The translations under genes and the position numbers were made by a program. Positions 36,753 through 44,823 of a stretch of DNA of 64,000 bases are shown one piece after another. Numbering within the stretch: the first letter of the stretch is position 1; the number at the start of each line of letters is the position of its first letter. The DNA comes from Flavobacterium potami (GTDB lineage Bacteria > Bacteroidota > Bacteroidia > Flavobacteriales > Flavobacteriaceae): positions 1,240,001 through 1,304,000 of the forward strand of contig NZ_JAINUY010000001.1 in assembly GCF_020026915.1 (NCBI RefSeq), read 5' to 3'. The notes below the pieces were generated by a model. It was not told the DNA's origin and ran no database searches. It saw only the letters and a program-made list of their open reading frames with translations.

Positions 36753-39503
36753 ATGAAAAAGTTTTTTTTACATCTTACCTTAATCATTTCACTTTTCACC
36801 ATTTCGGCGAAAGCCCAAAATAAAATCAGTGTGAATGATTTAAAATGCGAAATGCTTACCAATCCCGAAGGAATTGACGTTTTACAGCCAAGATTGAGCT
36901 GGAAAATAAAAGCGGAGGTAAACGATGTAAAACAAACGGCTTATCAAATTATTGCTTCTTCTAGTTTAGAAAAATTAAATGCCGGAAATGGTGATTTATG
37001 GGACAGCGGAAAAGTACAAAGCGACGCTTCTGTAAATGTAATTTATAAAGGGAAAAAGCTCAAAGACCGTCAAGATGTTTTCTGGAAAGTAACTGTTTTT
37101 ACGAATAAAGGAGAAATTCAATCCAAAGAAAATGCACATTTCAGCATAGGGATTTTGACTTATGCGGATTGGAAATCAACGCGATGGATTGGTTATGAAA
37201 AAACGTCTCCAGGTGATAGTATTTCGCAGTATTCTAGATTGTCAGCACGTTATCTTCGAAAAGAAATCAATCTAAAAAAGAAAGTCAAAAATGCTAAGGT
37301 TTTTATTATCGGAATGGGATTGTATGAGTTGTACATTAATGGAAATAAAATTGGAGATCAGGTTTTAGCTCCTGTTCCAACTGATTATACGAAGAATGTA
37401 AAATACAATGTTTTTGATGTGACTTCGAAGTTGCAAGAAGGTAAAAACATGTTGGGAACGATTTTAGGAAACGGACGTTTTTTTACGATGCGTCAGGATT
37501 ATAAACCCTATAAAATTAAAACTTTTGGTTATCCAAAAATGGCTTTGCAGTTGTTTGTAGAATATACTGATGGAAGCAAAGACGTTATCAGAACAGATGA
37601 CACTTGGAAAATTACGACTGACGGACCAATTTTAGCCAACAACGAATACGACGGAGAAGAGTATGATGCCCGTAAAGAAATGAAAGGCTGGAATACCGTT
37701 AATTTTGATGATAAAAAATGGCTTTCTGCTGAATATGTTCAAGAACCGGGCGGATTCTACGAAGGACAGATGTCGGCTAATATGAAAGTGAAGCGTGAAG
37801 TGAAACCTATTTCGATAAAACAAACGCCAAAAGGAACTTATATCTTAGATATGGGACAAAATATGGTGGGCTGGTTGCAATTGAAAGTCAAAGGAAATAA
37901 AGGCGATAAAATCACGATGAAATTTGCGGAATCACTTCAACCAGATGGTTCGTTGTATATTGCGAATTTGCGTGATGCAAAAACTACTGATATTTATACT
38001 TTAAAAGGTGAAGGAGAAGAAGTTTGGGAACCTCGTTTTATTTTCCACGGATTTAGATTTGTTGAAATTTCAGGTTTTACGACAAAACCAACTCTAGAAA
38101 ATTTTGTTGGAAAAGTAGTTTATGATGATATCCAAACCACAGGAACTTTCGATTCTTCAAATCCAATAATGAATCAGATTTTTAAGAATGCTTGGTGGGG
38201 AATCAGTGGAAATTATAAAGGAATGCCAATCGATTGTCCGCAGAGAAACGAGCGTCAGCCTTGGTTGGGAGACAGAACAACGGGCGCTTATGGCGAAAGT
38301 TTTTTGTTCGATAATAATACTTTATACGCAAAATGGTTAGACGATATTAAAAACTCACAAACGATTGATGGCGGACTTCCAGATGTGGCACCAGCTTTCT
38401 GGCGTTATTACGGAGATAATGTCACTTGGCCAGGAACATACATTACAGTTGCCGATATGTTGTATCAGCAATTTGGTGATGCAAAAGTGGTCGAAAAACA
38501 ATATCCGTACATGAAAAAATGGATGGATTACATGGAAGAAAATTATTTGGTTGATGATTTAATGACAAAAGATAAATACGGAGATTGGTGCGTTCCGCCA
38601 GAATCTTTAGAATTAATTCGTTCAAAAGATCCAGCTCGTTTAACCGATGGCGAATTGATTTCTAGTGCTTTTTATTATCAACTTTTGAATATCATGAAGA
38701 AATTTGCTGTGATTGCAAATTCAAAAAATGATATTCAACATTATGATGATTTGGCTTCAAGAATCAAAAAAGCATTCAACGCTAAATATCTGAATAAAGA
38801 CAAAAACAGTTACGCCAATAATACCGTAACAGCAAATTTATTGCCTCTAACTTTCGGAATGGTTCCAGATGGACTTCAAACCAAAATATTCGAAAATTTA
38901 GCGCATGAAGTTGAAGTGACTAAAAACGGACACGTAAGTACGGGAGTTATTGGAACACAGTTTTTAATGCGAACTTTAACTGATTACGGTCGAGGTGATT
39001 TGGCTTTCAAATTAGCATCAAATAAAACCTATCCAAGTTGGGGATATATGGTTGAAAACGGTGCAACCACGATTTGGGAACTTTGGAACGGAAATACCGC
39101 AGATCCAGCAATGAACTCACAAAACCACGTGATGCTTCTAGGGGATTTACTGATTTGGTATTACGAAAATATGGCAGGAATTAAAAGTAATCCTGAAACT
39201 CCGGGCTTCAAACAAATTATTATGAAACCAGATTTCAATGCGGGATTGACTTATGTAAATGCTTCTTACGAATCGGTTTATGGAACAATAAAAAGCGACT
39301 GGAAGAAAGACAAAAAAGCTTTAGTTTGGAATATTACCATTCCGGCAAATAGTTCTGCTGTTGTGTATCTTCCGGCAAGTGATGTTTCAGCTGTTTCAAT
39401 CAATAAACAGAAGCTGGATAAGACTTCTTTCGCTTATTCTACGGATAAAAATCAGGTTATCGTTACACTTTCGTCAGGAAATTATGCGGTAAACGTTAAA
39501 TAA
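36753..39503 (+). CDS. GH78 alpha-L-rhamnosidase (second)
   Basis: A 916-residue exported enzyme with signal peptide ending SAKAQ. It has the GH78 order: Fn3-like module (LKCEMLTNPEGIDVLQPRLS), jelly-roll domain (FIIGMGLYELYINGNKIG, LGNGRFFTMRQDY), LDMGQNMVGW, then the barrel with IDCPQRNERQPWLGDR from Asp494 and NGATTIWELWNG near 768, and a closing beta domain. Here RNERQPWLGD replaces the REKLGWLEE of the first GH78, so the two copies belong to different subgroups and probably act on different rhamnosyl linkages. Confidence 0.92.
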   Translation: MKKFFLHLTLIISLFTISAKAQNKISVNDLKCEMLTNPEGIDVLQPRLSWKIKAEVNDVKQTAYQIIASSSLEKLNAGNGDLWDSGKVQSDASVNVIYKGKKLKDRQDVFWKVTVFTNKGEIQSKENAHFSIGILTYADWKSTRWIGYEKTSPGDSISQYSRLSARYLRKEINLKKKVKNAKVFIIGMGLYELYINGNKIGDQVLAPVPTDYTKNVKYNVFDVTSKLQEGKNMLGTILGNGRFFTMRQDYKPYKIKTFGYPKMALQLFVEYTDGSKDVIRTDDTWKITTDGPILANNEYDGEEYDARKEMKGWNTVNFDDKKWLSAEYVQEPGGFYEGQMSANMKVKREVKPISIKQTPKGTYILDMGQNMVGWLQLKVKGNKGDKITMKFAESLQPDGSLYIANLRDAKTTDIYTLKGEGEEVWEPRFIFHGFRFVEISGFTTKPTLENFVGKVVYDDIQTTGTFDSSNPIMNQIFKNAWWGISGNYKGMPIDCPQRNERQPWLGDRTTGAYGESFLFDNNTLYAKWLDDIKNSQTIDGGLPDVAPAFWRYYGDNVTWPGTYITVADMLYQQFGDAKVVEKQYPYMKKWMDYMEENYLVDDLMTKDKYGDWCVPPESLELIRSKDPARLTDGELISSAFYYQLLNIMKKFAVIANSKNDIQHYDDLASRIKKAFNAKYLNKDKNSYANNTVTANLLPLTFGMVPDGLQTKIFENLAHEVEVTKNGHVSTGVIGTQFLMRTLTDYGRGDLAFKLASNKTYPSWGYMVENGATTIWELWNGNTADPAMNSQNHVMLLGDLLIWYYENMAGIKSNPETPGFKQIIMKPDFNAGLTYVNASYESVYGTIKSDWKKDKKALVWNITIPANSSAVVYLPASDVSAVSINKQKLDKTSFAYSTDKNQVIVTLSSGNYAVNVK

Positions 39504-39530
39504 GATGCATTTTTAGTATTTCGGGACAGT

Positions 39531-39539
39531 ACAGGATAC
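39531..39539 (+). promoter_or_regulatory. ACAGGATAC word upstream of the propeller lipoprotein gene
   Basis: Identical to the word at 8043-8051 (and inverted 7731-7739) upstream of susC, and one base different from ACAGGACAC at 51217-51225 upstream of the RuBisCO-like gene. This 143-nt gap also lacks the usual long inverted repeat, suggesting a separate promoter here. A candidate operator only. Confidence 0.3.
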
Positions 39540-39646
39540 ATTGTTAATTTTTTAGTGTTATTTTTACACTTAATAAATATTTTTACCTAAAAAAATGTTA
39601 GGTATATATTTATAGTCGGAAAAAATAATTCATAATACAATTAAGA

Positions 39647-40792
39647 ATGAAGATAACAAAATTAGCATTTGTCTTGTTTGGACTTTTCCTTTTAGGAAGT
39701 TGTAAGTCGGCTTTAGAAAAAAAGACTTGGAAAGAAGGAATTCTCGTAGACCAATTTGTTTACGATAAAGCGCCTTATCCGTCTTGCCACGCCATTACAA
39801 TTGTCGAAGCTACAAATGGTGATTTAGTTGCTTCTTGGTTTGGAGGAACTCACGAAAGAAATCCTGACGTATGTATTTACGTTGCCATTAAACCAAAAGG
39901 AAGCGATACTTGGAATGAAGGCGTAAAAGTAGCTGACGGTGTCATGAAAGAAGGACCAAGATTACCAACTTGGAATCCTGTTTTATATCAAATTCCAGGT
40001 GGCGATTTAATGCTTTTTTACAAAATTGGACCAAAACCATCGGAATGGTGGGGCGTAATCAGAACTTCATCTGATGGCGGAAAAACATGGTCTGAAGCTC
40101 AAAAAATGCCTGATGGTTTCTTAGGACCAATCAAAAATAAACCTGTTTTATTAAGTAACGGAACTTTATTATGTCCGTCAAGTATCGAAGGCGACGGCTG
40201 GAGACTTCGCATGGAATCTACTCCAGATTTCGGAAAAACTTGGGTAATGGGCGATACGCTTTCAAGAGGAAAACAAAAAATCAATGCGATTCAGCCAAGT
40301 ATTTTATTCCACAAAGACGGAAGCATTCAAGCAATAGGAAGAACTCGAAACAGAGCAATTTTCAGCACTTTCTCAAAAGACAACGGAAAAACGTGGTCGG
40401 ATGTTGAGTTAATCGGACTTCCAAATAACAATTCTGGCACAGATGCTGTAACACTTAAAGATGGAAGACATTTATTGGTTTACAACCACGTTCTTCCTCC
40501 GGGAAAAGAAGCTAAAGGACCAAGAACACCTTTGAATGTTTCGGTTTCTAAAGACGGAATTCACTGGAATGCAGCTTTGGTTTTAGAAGATTCAAAAATC
40601 AGTCAGTATTCTTATCCTTCCATGATTCAAGGTTCAGACGGAATGGTGCATATCGTTTACACTTGGAGAAGAGAAAAACTGAAATATGTAAAAGTTGATC
40701 CAAGTAAATTAGTGGCACTTCCAATCAAAAATGGTGTTTGGCCAGGTGAAGAAGGAAAAGTGGTAACAGCAGTAAAAGCGGAAGAAGAGTAA
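39647..40792 (+). CDS. Sialidase-like propeller lipoprotein
   Basis: A 381-residue lipoprotein (lipobox LLGSCKSA, Cys near 20; no surface-export acidic run). It has six-bladed propeller signs with Asp boxes SSDGGKTWSE, STPDFGKTWV, SKDNGKTWSD and SKDGIHWN, and an N-terminal HAITIVEATNGDLVASWFGG segment with catalytic-looking GTHERNPDVC. GH33-type exo-sialidases share the fold, but the setting argues for another acidic sugar; RG-II carries Kdo and Dha, 2-keto-3-deoxy sugar acids related to sialic acid. That link is inference. It probably starts its own transcription unit. Confidence 0.75.
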   Translation: MKITKLAFVLFGLFLLGSCKSALEKKTWKEGILVDQFVYDKAPYPSCHAITIVEATNGDLVASWFGGTHERNPDVCIYVAIKPKGSDTWNEGVKVADGVMKEGPRLPTWNPVLYQIPGGDLMLFYKIGPKPSEWWGVIRTSSDGGKTWSEAQKMPDGFLGPIKNKPVLLSNGTLLCPSSIEGDGWRLRMESTPDFGKTWVMGDTLSRGKQKINAIQPSILFHKDGSIQAIGRTRNRAIFSTFSKDNGKTWSDVELIGLPNNNSGTDAVTLKDGRHLLVYNHVLPPGKEAKGPRTPLNVSVSKDGIHWNAALVLEDSKISQYSYPSMIQGSDGMVHIVYTWRREKLKYVKVDPSKLVALPIKNGVWPGEEGKVVTAVKAEEE

Positions 40793-40802
40793 AATTAATT
40801 GA

Positions 40803-40945
40803 ACCATTAAGGCATTAAGAAAATTAAGTTGTTGTGCTTATTATGCTTTTTCTTTAAAAAGAACATTAAGCTTAATTCTCTTAAGTTTTCTAAGAATAAA
40901 AATAGTAAAAATACTGAAGCTTAATTTTCTTAATATCTTAATGGT
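40803..40945. repeat. Intergenic inverted repeat, CCATTAAG family
   Basis: Arms 40803-40828 and 40920-40945 pair over 26 nt with two mismatches. The central part adds CTTAATTCTCTTAAG words. The right arm supplies a false ATG at 40941. It is the sister of the element at 27704-27859. Confidence 0.85.
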
Positions 40946-40958
40946 AAATTCATATAAC

Positions 40959-41840
40959 ATGAAGCTAAATAAAAACTTAATTGTTGTATTATTTGTTGCG
41001 ATGTCAACAACATTCAACAGCTGTGCAACGGCTCAGTCTTCAAACAAAAAGCAAAAATATAAAGTGGCGGTTTGTGATTGGATGATTTTAAAAAGACAAA
41101 AATTAAATGCTTTTGGTTTAGCAGCAGAAATAAAGGCTGACGGAATCGAACTAGACATGGGAGGTTTAGGAAATCGACCAACTTTTGACAGCAAATTGGG
41201 CGATCCTGTAGAAAGACAAAAATTCTTAGATAAATCGAAAGAAACAGGAGTTGGAATCAGTTCCATTGCTATGTCTGGATTTTACGCACAATCATTTGCA
41301 ACAAGAGAAATCACGCCAATGATTAACGATTGTGTTCAAGCAATGAAAAACATGAAAGTTAAAGTGGCGTATTTACCTTTAGGAACACAAACCGATTTAG
41401 TTAAAAATCCAGAATTACGTCCAGAAGTAATTAAGAGATTACAATGGGCAGGAAAAGAAGTAGGGAAAATTGGTGGTGTAATTGCGATTGAAACTTCTTT
41501 GGATGCGACAGAAGAGAAAAAACTGTTAGATGAAGTAGGTTCGAAATACATTAAAAGCTCTTTCAACTTTGCGAATGCTTTAGACAATAAAAGAGATATT
41601 TCTTCTGAGTTAAAGATTTTAGGAAAATATGTAGTGCAGATTCACGCTTCAAATACCGATCAGTTTTGGTTAGAAAATGACCCAGCGATTGATATGCCAA
41701 AAATTAAACAAACTTTGGACGAAATGAAATGGAGCGGATGGCTGATTGTAGAGCGTTCGAGAGACGCGACACAAGTTCATAATGTAAAAGCCAATTACGG
41801 AGCAAACGTAGCTTATTTGAAGAAAATTTTTCAAAATTAA
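40959..41840 (+). CDS. Exported sugar isomerase/epimerase-like TIM-barrel lipoprotein
   Basis: A 293-residue protein of the xylose-isomerase-like/AP-endonuclease-2 TIM-barrel superfamily: IKADGIELDMGG, GVIAIETSLDATEE, VVQIHASNTDQFWLEND and WSGWLIVERSRD place the usual Glu, Asp, His, Glu metal ligands. The start at 40959 gives MKLNKNLIVVLFVAMSTTFNSC with a lipobox Cys at 22; the in-frame ATG at 40941 lies in the upstream repeat. Members of this superfamily are normally cytoplasmic, so an exported version suggests it acts on free sugars in the periplasm, perhaps epimerising or isomerising a released pectic monosaccharide. The substrate is unknown. Confidence 0.75.
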   Translation: MKLNKNLIVVLFVAMSTTFNSCATAQSSNKKQKYKVAVCDWMILKRQKLNAFGLAAEIKADGIELDMGGLGNRPTFDSKLGDPVERQKFLDKSKETGVGISSIAMSGFYAQSFATREITPMINDCVQAMKNMKVKVAYLPLGTQTDLVKNPELRPEVIKRLQWAGKEVGKIGGVIAIETSLDATEEKKLLDEVGSKYIKSSFNFANALDNKRDISSELKILGKYVVQIHASNTDQFWLENDPAIDMPKIKQTLDEMKWSGWLIVERSRDATQVHNVKANYGANVAYLKKIFQN

Positions 41841-41894
41841 ATAAAAATACAGTGATCAATATGTAATCGTTAAACTAAACAAATTATCACTACA

Positions 41895-41962
41895 AATCTG
41901 CCGAATCTGCTAGATCTGCGAGAGTTTATTTTTTCCCGCAGATCTAGCAGATTAAGCAGATT
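41895..41962. repeat. Intergenic inverted repeat, GCAGATCTAGCAGATT family
   Basis: Arms 41895-41920 and 41937-41962 pair over 26 nt with two mismatches around a 16-nt T-rich loop. It ends 32 nt before the next start. Confidence 0.88.
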
Positions 41963-41994
41963 ATTTTAAATAGAATACCCAAAAACAGCATACT

Positions 41995-44724
41995 ATGAAA
42001 TATTTACAATTACTTTTTTTATGTCTTTTCGTCTCTTTCGCGACAGCGCAAAACATTACTATTGTTAGTGATGCGACTTCGCCAAGAGCAAAATTTGGAG
42101 CAGAGAAATTATCAGAAACGCTTTCAGCAAAAGGTTTTACAGTTGCTTCTGCCGATAAATTAAAAAGTTCAAAAGATAAAGTAATTGTTATTGGAGAAAA
42201 AGGAACTGACTTTTGGAAAAAGAATGCAAAAAGCGCTAAAATCGACGATAGTAAATTAACGAAGAAAGAAGGTTTCTTAATTCGCACTCAAAAAAATATC
42301 ATTTTCATTGAGGGAACAGATGCGAGCGGTACTTTGTATGGCGCAATGGAATTGGTAGACAGAATTAAAAGTTCAGGTCATCTTCCTTCAGAAATCAACA
42401 TTGAAGATAGTCCGGAAATGGTTCTTCGTGGAGCTTGTATTGGAATGCAGAAACCGGTTTATCTTCCGGGCCGTGATGTTTACGAATATCCTTATACGCC
42501 AGAAACTTTTCCTTGGTTTTACGATAAAGCACTTTGGATAAAATATTTAGACATGCTGGTAGACAACCGCATGAACTCTTTGTATTTATGGAACGGACAT
42601 CCGTTTGCTTCTTTAGTAAAATTGAAAGAATATCCGTTTGCAGTAGAAGTGAGCGACGAAGACTTCAAAAAGAACGAAGAAATCTATAAATTCCTAACCG
42701 TTGAAGCTAACAAAAGAGGGATTTGGGTTATTCAGATGTTCTACAATATTATTGTTTCTAAGCCTTTTGCAGAGCATTTTAATATTAAAACACAAGATCG
42801 CTCAAGACCAATCACGCCTTTATTGTCTGATTATACTAGAAAATCTATTGCGGCTTTCATCGAAAAATATCCAAATGTTGGTTTAATGGTTTGTTTGGGA
42901 GAAGCAATCAATACGGTTGATGATGACGTAGAATGGTTTACCAAAACGATTATTCCGGGTGTTCGTGATGGTTTGCAAGCATTAGGAAAAACAGAAGAAC
43001 CGCCGATTATTTTACGTTCTCATGATACAGACGGACCTTTGGTGATGGAGAAATCACTTCCGTTATACAAAAATTTATATACAGAAAGTAAATATACAGG
43101 AGAGTCTTTAACGACTTATACGCCGGGCGGACCTTGGGGAGAAACGCACAAACAATTGAGCGCTTTGAAATCAATTCATATTGAGAATGTTCACATTTTG
43201 GCAAACTTAGAACCTTTTAGATATGGTTCTCCAGATTTTATTCAAAAAACAGTAAAAGCAATGCACAGTGTGCACGGAGCTAATGCATTACACTTATATC
43301 CGCAAGCTTCTTATTGGGATTGGCCATATTCTGCTGATAAAACAAAATCGGGTGAGCGTTTACTAGAAATGGATCGCGATTGGATTTGGTACAAAGCTTG
43401 GGCAAGATATGCTTGGGATAGCAAAAGAGACAGAAACGAAGAAGTTAAATATTGGGATAAAGATTTAGCAGCGAAATTTGGAACAAGCCAAGAAGCAGCA
43501 AATAATATTTTAAAAGCATACGAAGAAACAGGAGAAATTGCTCCAAAAACGTTAAGACGTTTCGGAATCACAGAAGGAAACAGACAAACCTTATTGTTAG
43601 GAATGTTCGAAAGCCAATTGGTGAATCCGTCGAAATGGAGAGTATATCCAGGTTTCCACGAATCTTGCGGACCAGCGGGCGAATTGCTTTTAGAATACGC
43701 TAAAAAAGAATGGAACAAAGAGCCACATTCTGGCGAACTTCCAACGCAGATTATTGCTGAAATTACAGAACACGGAAGATTGGCTGTTGAAGCGATAGAC
43801 AAAGCAGAAGCTAGTGTAACGAAAGACAAAGAAGAATTTGCACGTCTTAAAAATGATATGCATGCGTACAAAGCTTTCGCCGATTTCTTTTCAGAAAAAG
43901 TAAAAGCAGCGTTGTTGGTTTTAAGATACAGTTATTCAAATGATATTGCCGATTTAGACAAAGCAATGCCTCATTTGGAAAAAAGCTTGGAGCATTACGA
44001 ATTATTGGTAAAGTTGACAAAAGATACTTATTACTATGCCAACAGTATGCAGACTGCACAACGTAGAATTCCGATTGGAGGAGACGATGGAAACAACAAA
44101 ACTTGGGCTGAATTATTGCCTCATTACGAGCGTGAATTGGCTAATTTTAAAAGAAATCTTGAGAAACTAAAATCTTCAAAAGACGGAAAAGTAGAAAGCA
44201 AAGAAGGAAAACCTTGGAAAACGGCAGAAGTAACTTTCATCGATGAAAAACCGGGAACTTATTTAGTAAAAACTGGAACAAAAGTCTACGGAACAGATAT
44301 TTCTGAATTAACAAAAATAGCTCCTGAACTTCAAAACCTAAGAGGATATTCGTTTGTAGAAAACGATCAAAATGAAAAAGGAACACACTTGAAGTTTAGA
44401 AATACAAAATCGGTTAAATTGGTAGTTGGATATTTCAATTCAGATCAAAAGAGATTTTTATTGCCTCCAAGTTTAGAAACAGATGCGGCGGGAAATGCTC
44501 ACGGTCAAGCCGAAGTAATTCTGGCAAGTGCGATGAACTTGAAAGATTTACCACGTGTAAACATTCATACGTATACTTTCCAACCAGGAGAAAATAAATT
44601 AGATTTAGGAAAAGGAAAAGTATTGATTTTAGGTTTCATCGATGCTGATCAAAACATTACACCACGTGATGTTGGATATATTGATGCAGGAGAAAAAGCA
44701 GCGGTGGATTGGTTATTTTATTAA
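41995..44724 (+). CDS. Exported GH67-like alpha-uronidase-type protein
   Basis: A 909-residue exported protein with signal peptide ending FATAQ. The N-terminal 125 residues look like the GH20b/GH67 N-terminal alpha-beta domain (ITIVSDATSPRAKFGAEKLS, GTLYGAMELVDRI). A TIM barrel follows (LRGACIGMQKPVY, LDMLVDNRMNSLYLWNGHPF, VGLMVCLGEAINTVDDD, ILRSHDTDGP, HILANLEPFRYG). From about 470 a long helical region begins (WYKAWARYAWDSKRDRNEE, RRFGITEGNRQ), and a beta domain lies at the end. GH67 and GH115 alpha-glucuronidases share this plan, but the length fits neither exactly. An exo-acting glucuronidase or galacturonidase on pectic side chains is the best guess. Confidence 0.65.
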   Translation: MKYLQLLFLCLFVSFATAQNITIVSDATSPRAKFGAEKLSETLSAKGFTVASADKLKSSKDKVIVIGEKGTDFWKKNAKSAKIDDSKLTKKEGFLIRTQKNIIFIEGTDASGTLYGAMELVDRIKSSGHLPSEINIEDSPEMVLRGACIGMQKPVYLPGRDVYEYPYTPETFPWFYDKALWIKYLDMLVDNRMNSLYLWNGHPFASLVKLKEYPFAVEVSDEDFKKNEEIYKFLTVEANKRGIWVIQMFYNIIVSKPFAEHFNIKTQDRSRPITPLLSDYTRKSIAAFIEKYPNVGLMVCLGEAINTVDDDVEWFTKTIIPGVRDGLQALGKTEEPPIILRSHDTDGPLVMEKSLPLYKNLYTESKYTGESLTTYTPGGPWGETHKQLSALKSIHIENVHILANLEPFRYGSPDFIQKTVKAMHSVHGANALHLYPQASYWDWPYSADKTKSGERLLEMDRDWIWYKAWARYAWDSKRDRNEEVKYWDKDLAAKFGTSQEAANNILKAYEETGEIAPKTLRRFGITEGNRQTLLLGMFESQLVNPSKWRVYPGFHESCGPAGELLLEYAKKEWNKEPHSGELPTQIIAEITEHGRLAVEAIDKAEASVTKDKEEFARLKNDMHAYKAFADFFSEKVKAALLVLRYSYSNDIADLDKAMPHLEKSLEHYELLVKLTKDTYYYANSMQTAQRRIPIGGDDGNNKTWAELLPHYERELANFKRNLEKLKSSKDGKVESKEGKPWKTAEVTFIDEKPGTYLVKTGTKVYGTDISELTKIAPELQNLRGYSFVENDQNEKGTHLKFRNTKSVKLVVGYFNSDQKRFLLPPSLETDAAGNAHGQAEVILASAMNLKDLPRVNIHTYTFQPGENKLDLGKGKVLILGFIDADQNITPRDVGYIDAGEKAAVDWLFY

Positions 44725-44730
44725 TCCGCA

Positions 44731-44814
44731 TTCCTGCAAGGTTTTCAAAACCTTGTAGGTATTATAAATGAACGTTAAAATTAAACCTACAAGGTTTTGA
44801 AAACCTTGCAGGAA
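44731..44814. repeat. Perfect 30-bp inverted repeat, TGCAAGGTTTT family
   Basis: Arms 44731-44760 and 44785-44814 are exact complements, with a 24-nt loop. Each arm also contains the internal palindrome AAGGTTTTSAAAACCTT. It ends 9 nt before the GH2 start codon, so the folded RNA would reach the ribosome-binding region. Confidence 0.92.
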
Positions 44815-44823
44815 ATAGAAAAT

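Noticed and set aside
43311..43871. 186-residue minus-strand open frame
   Set aside because: It lies fully inside the GH67-like gene in the complementary frame, has no recognisable motifs, and its Ser/Leu-rich composition is typical of an antisense shadow.
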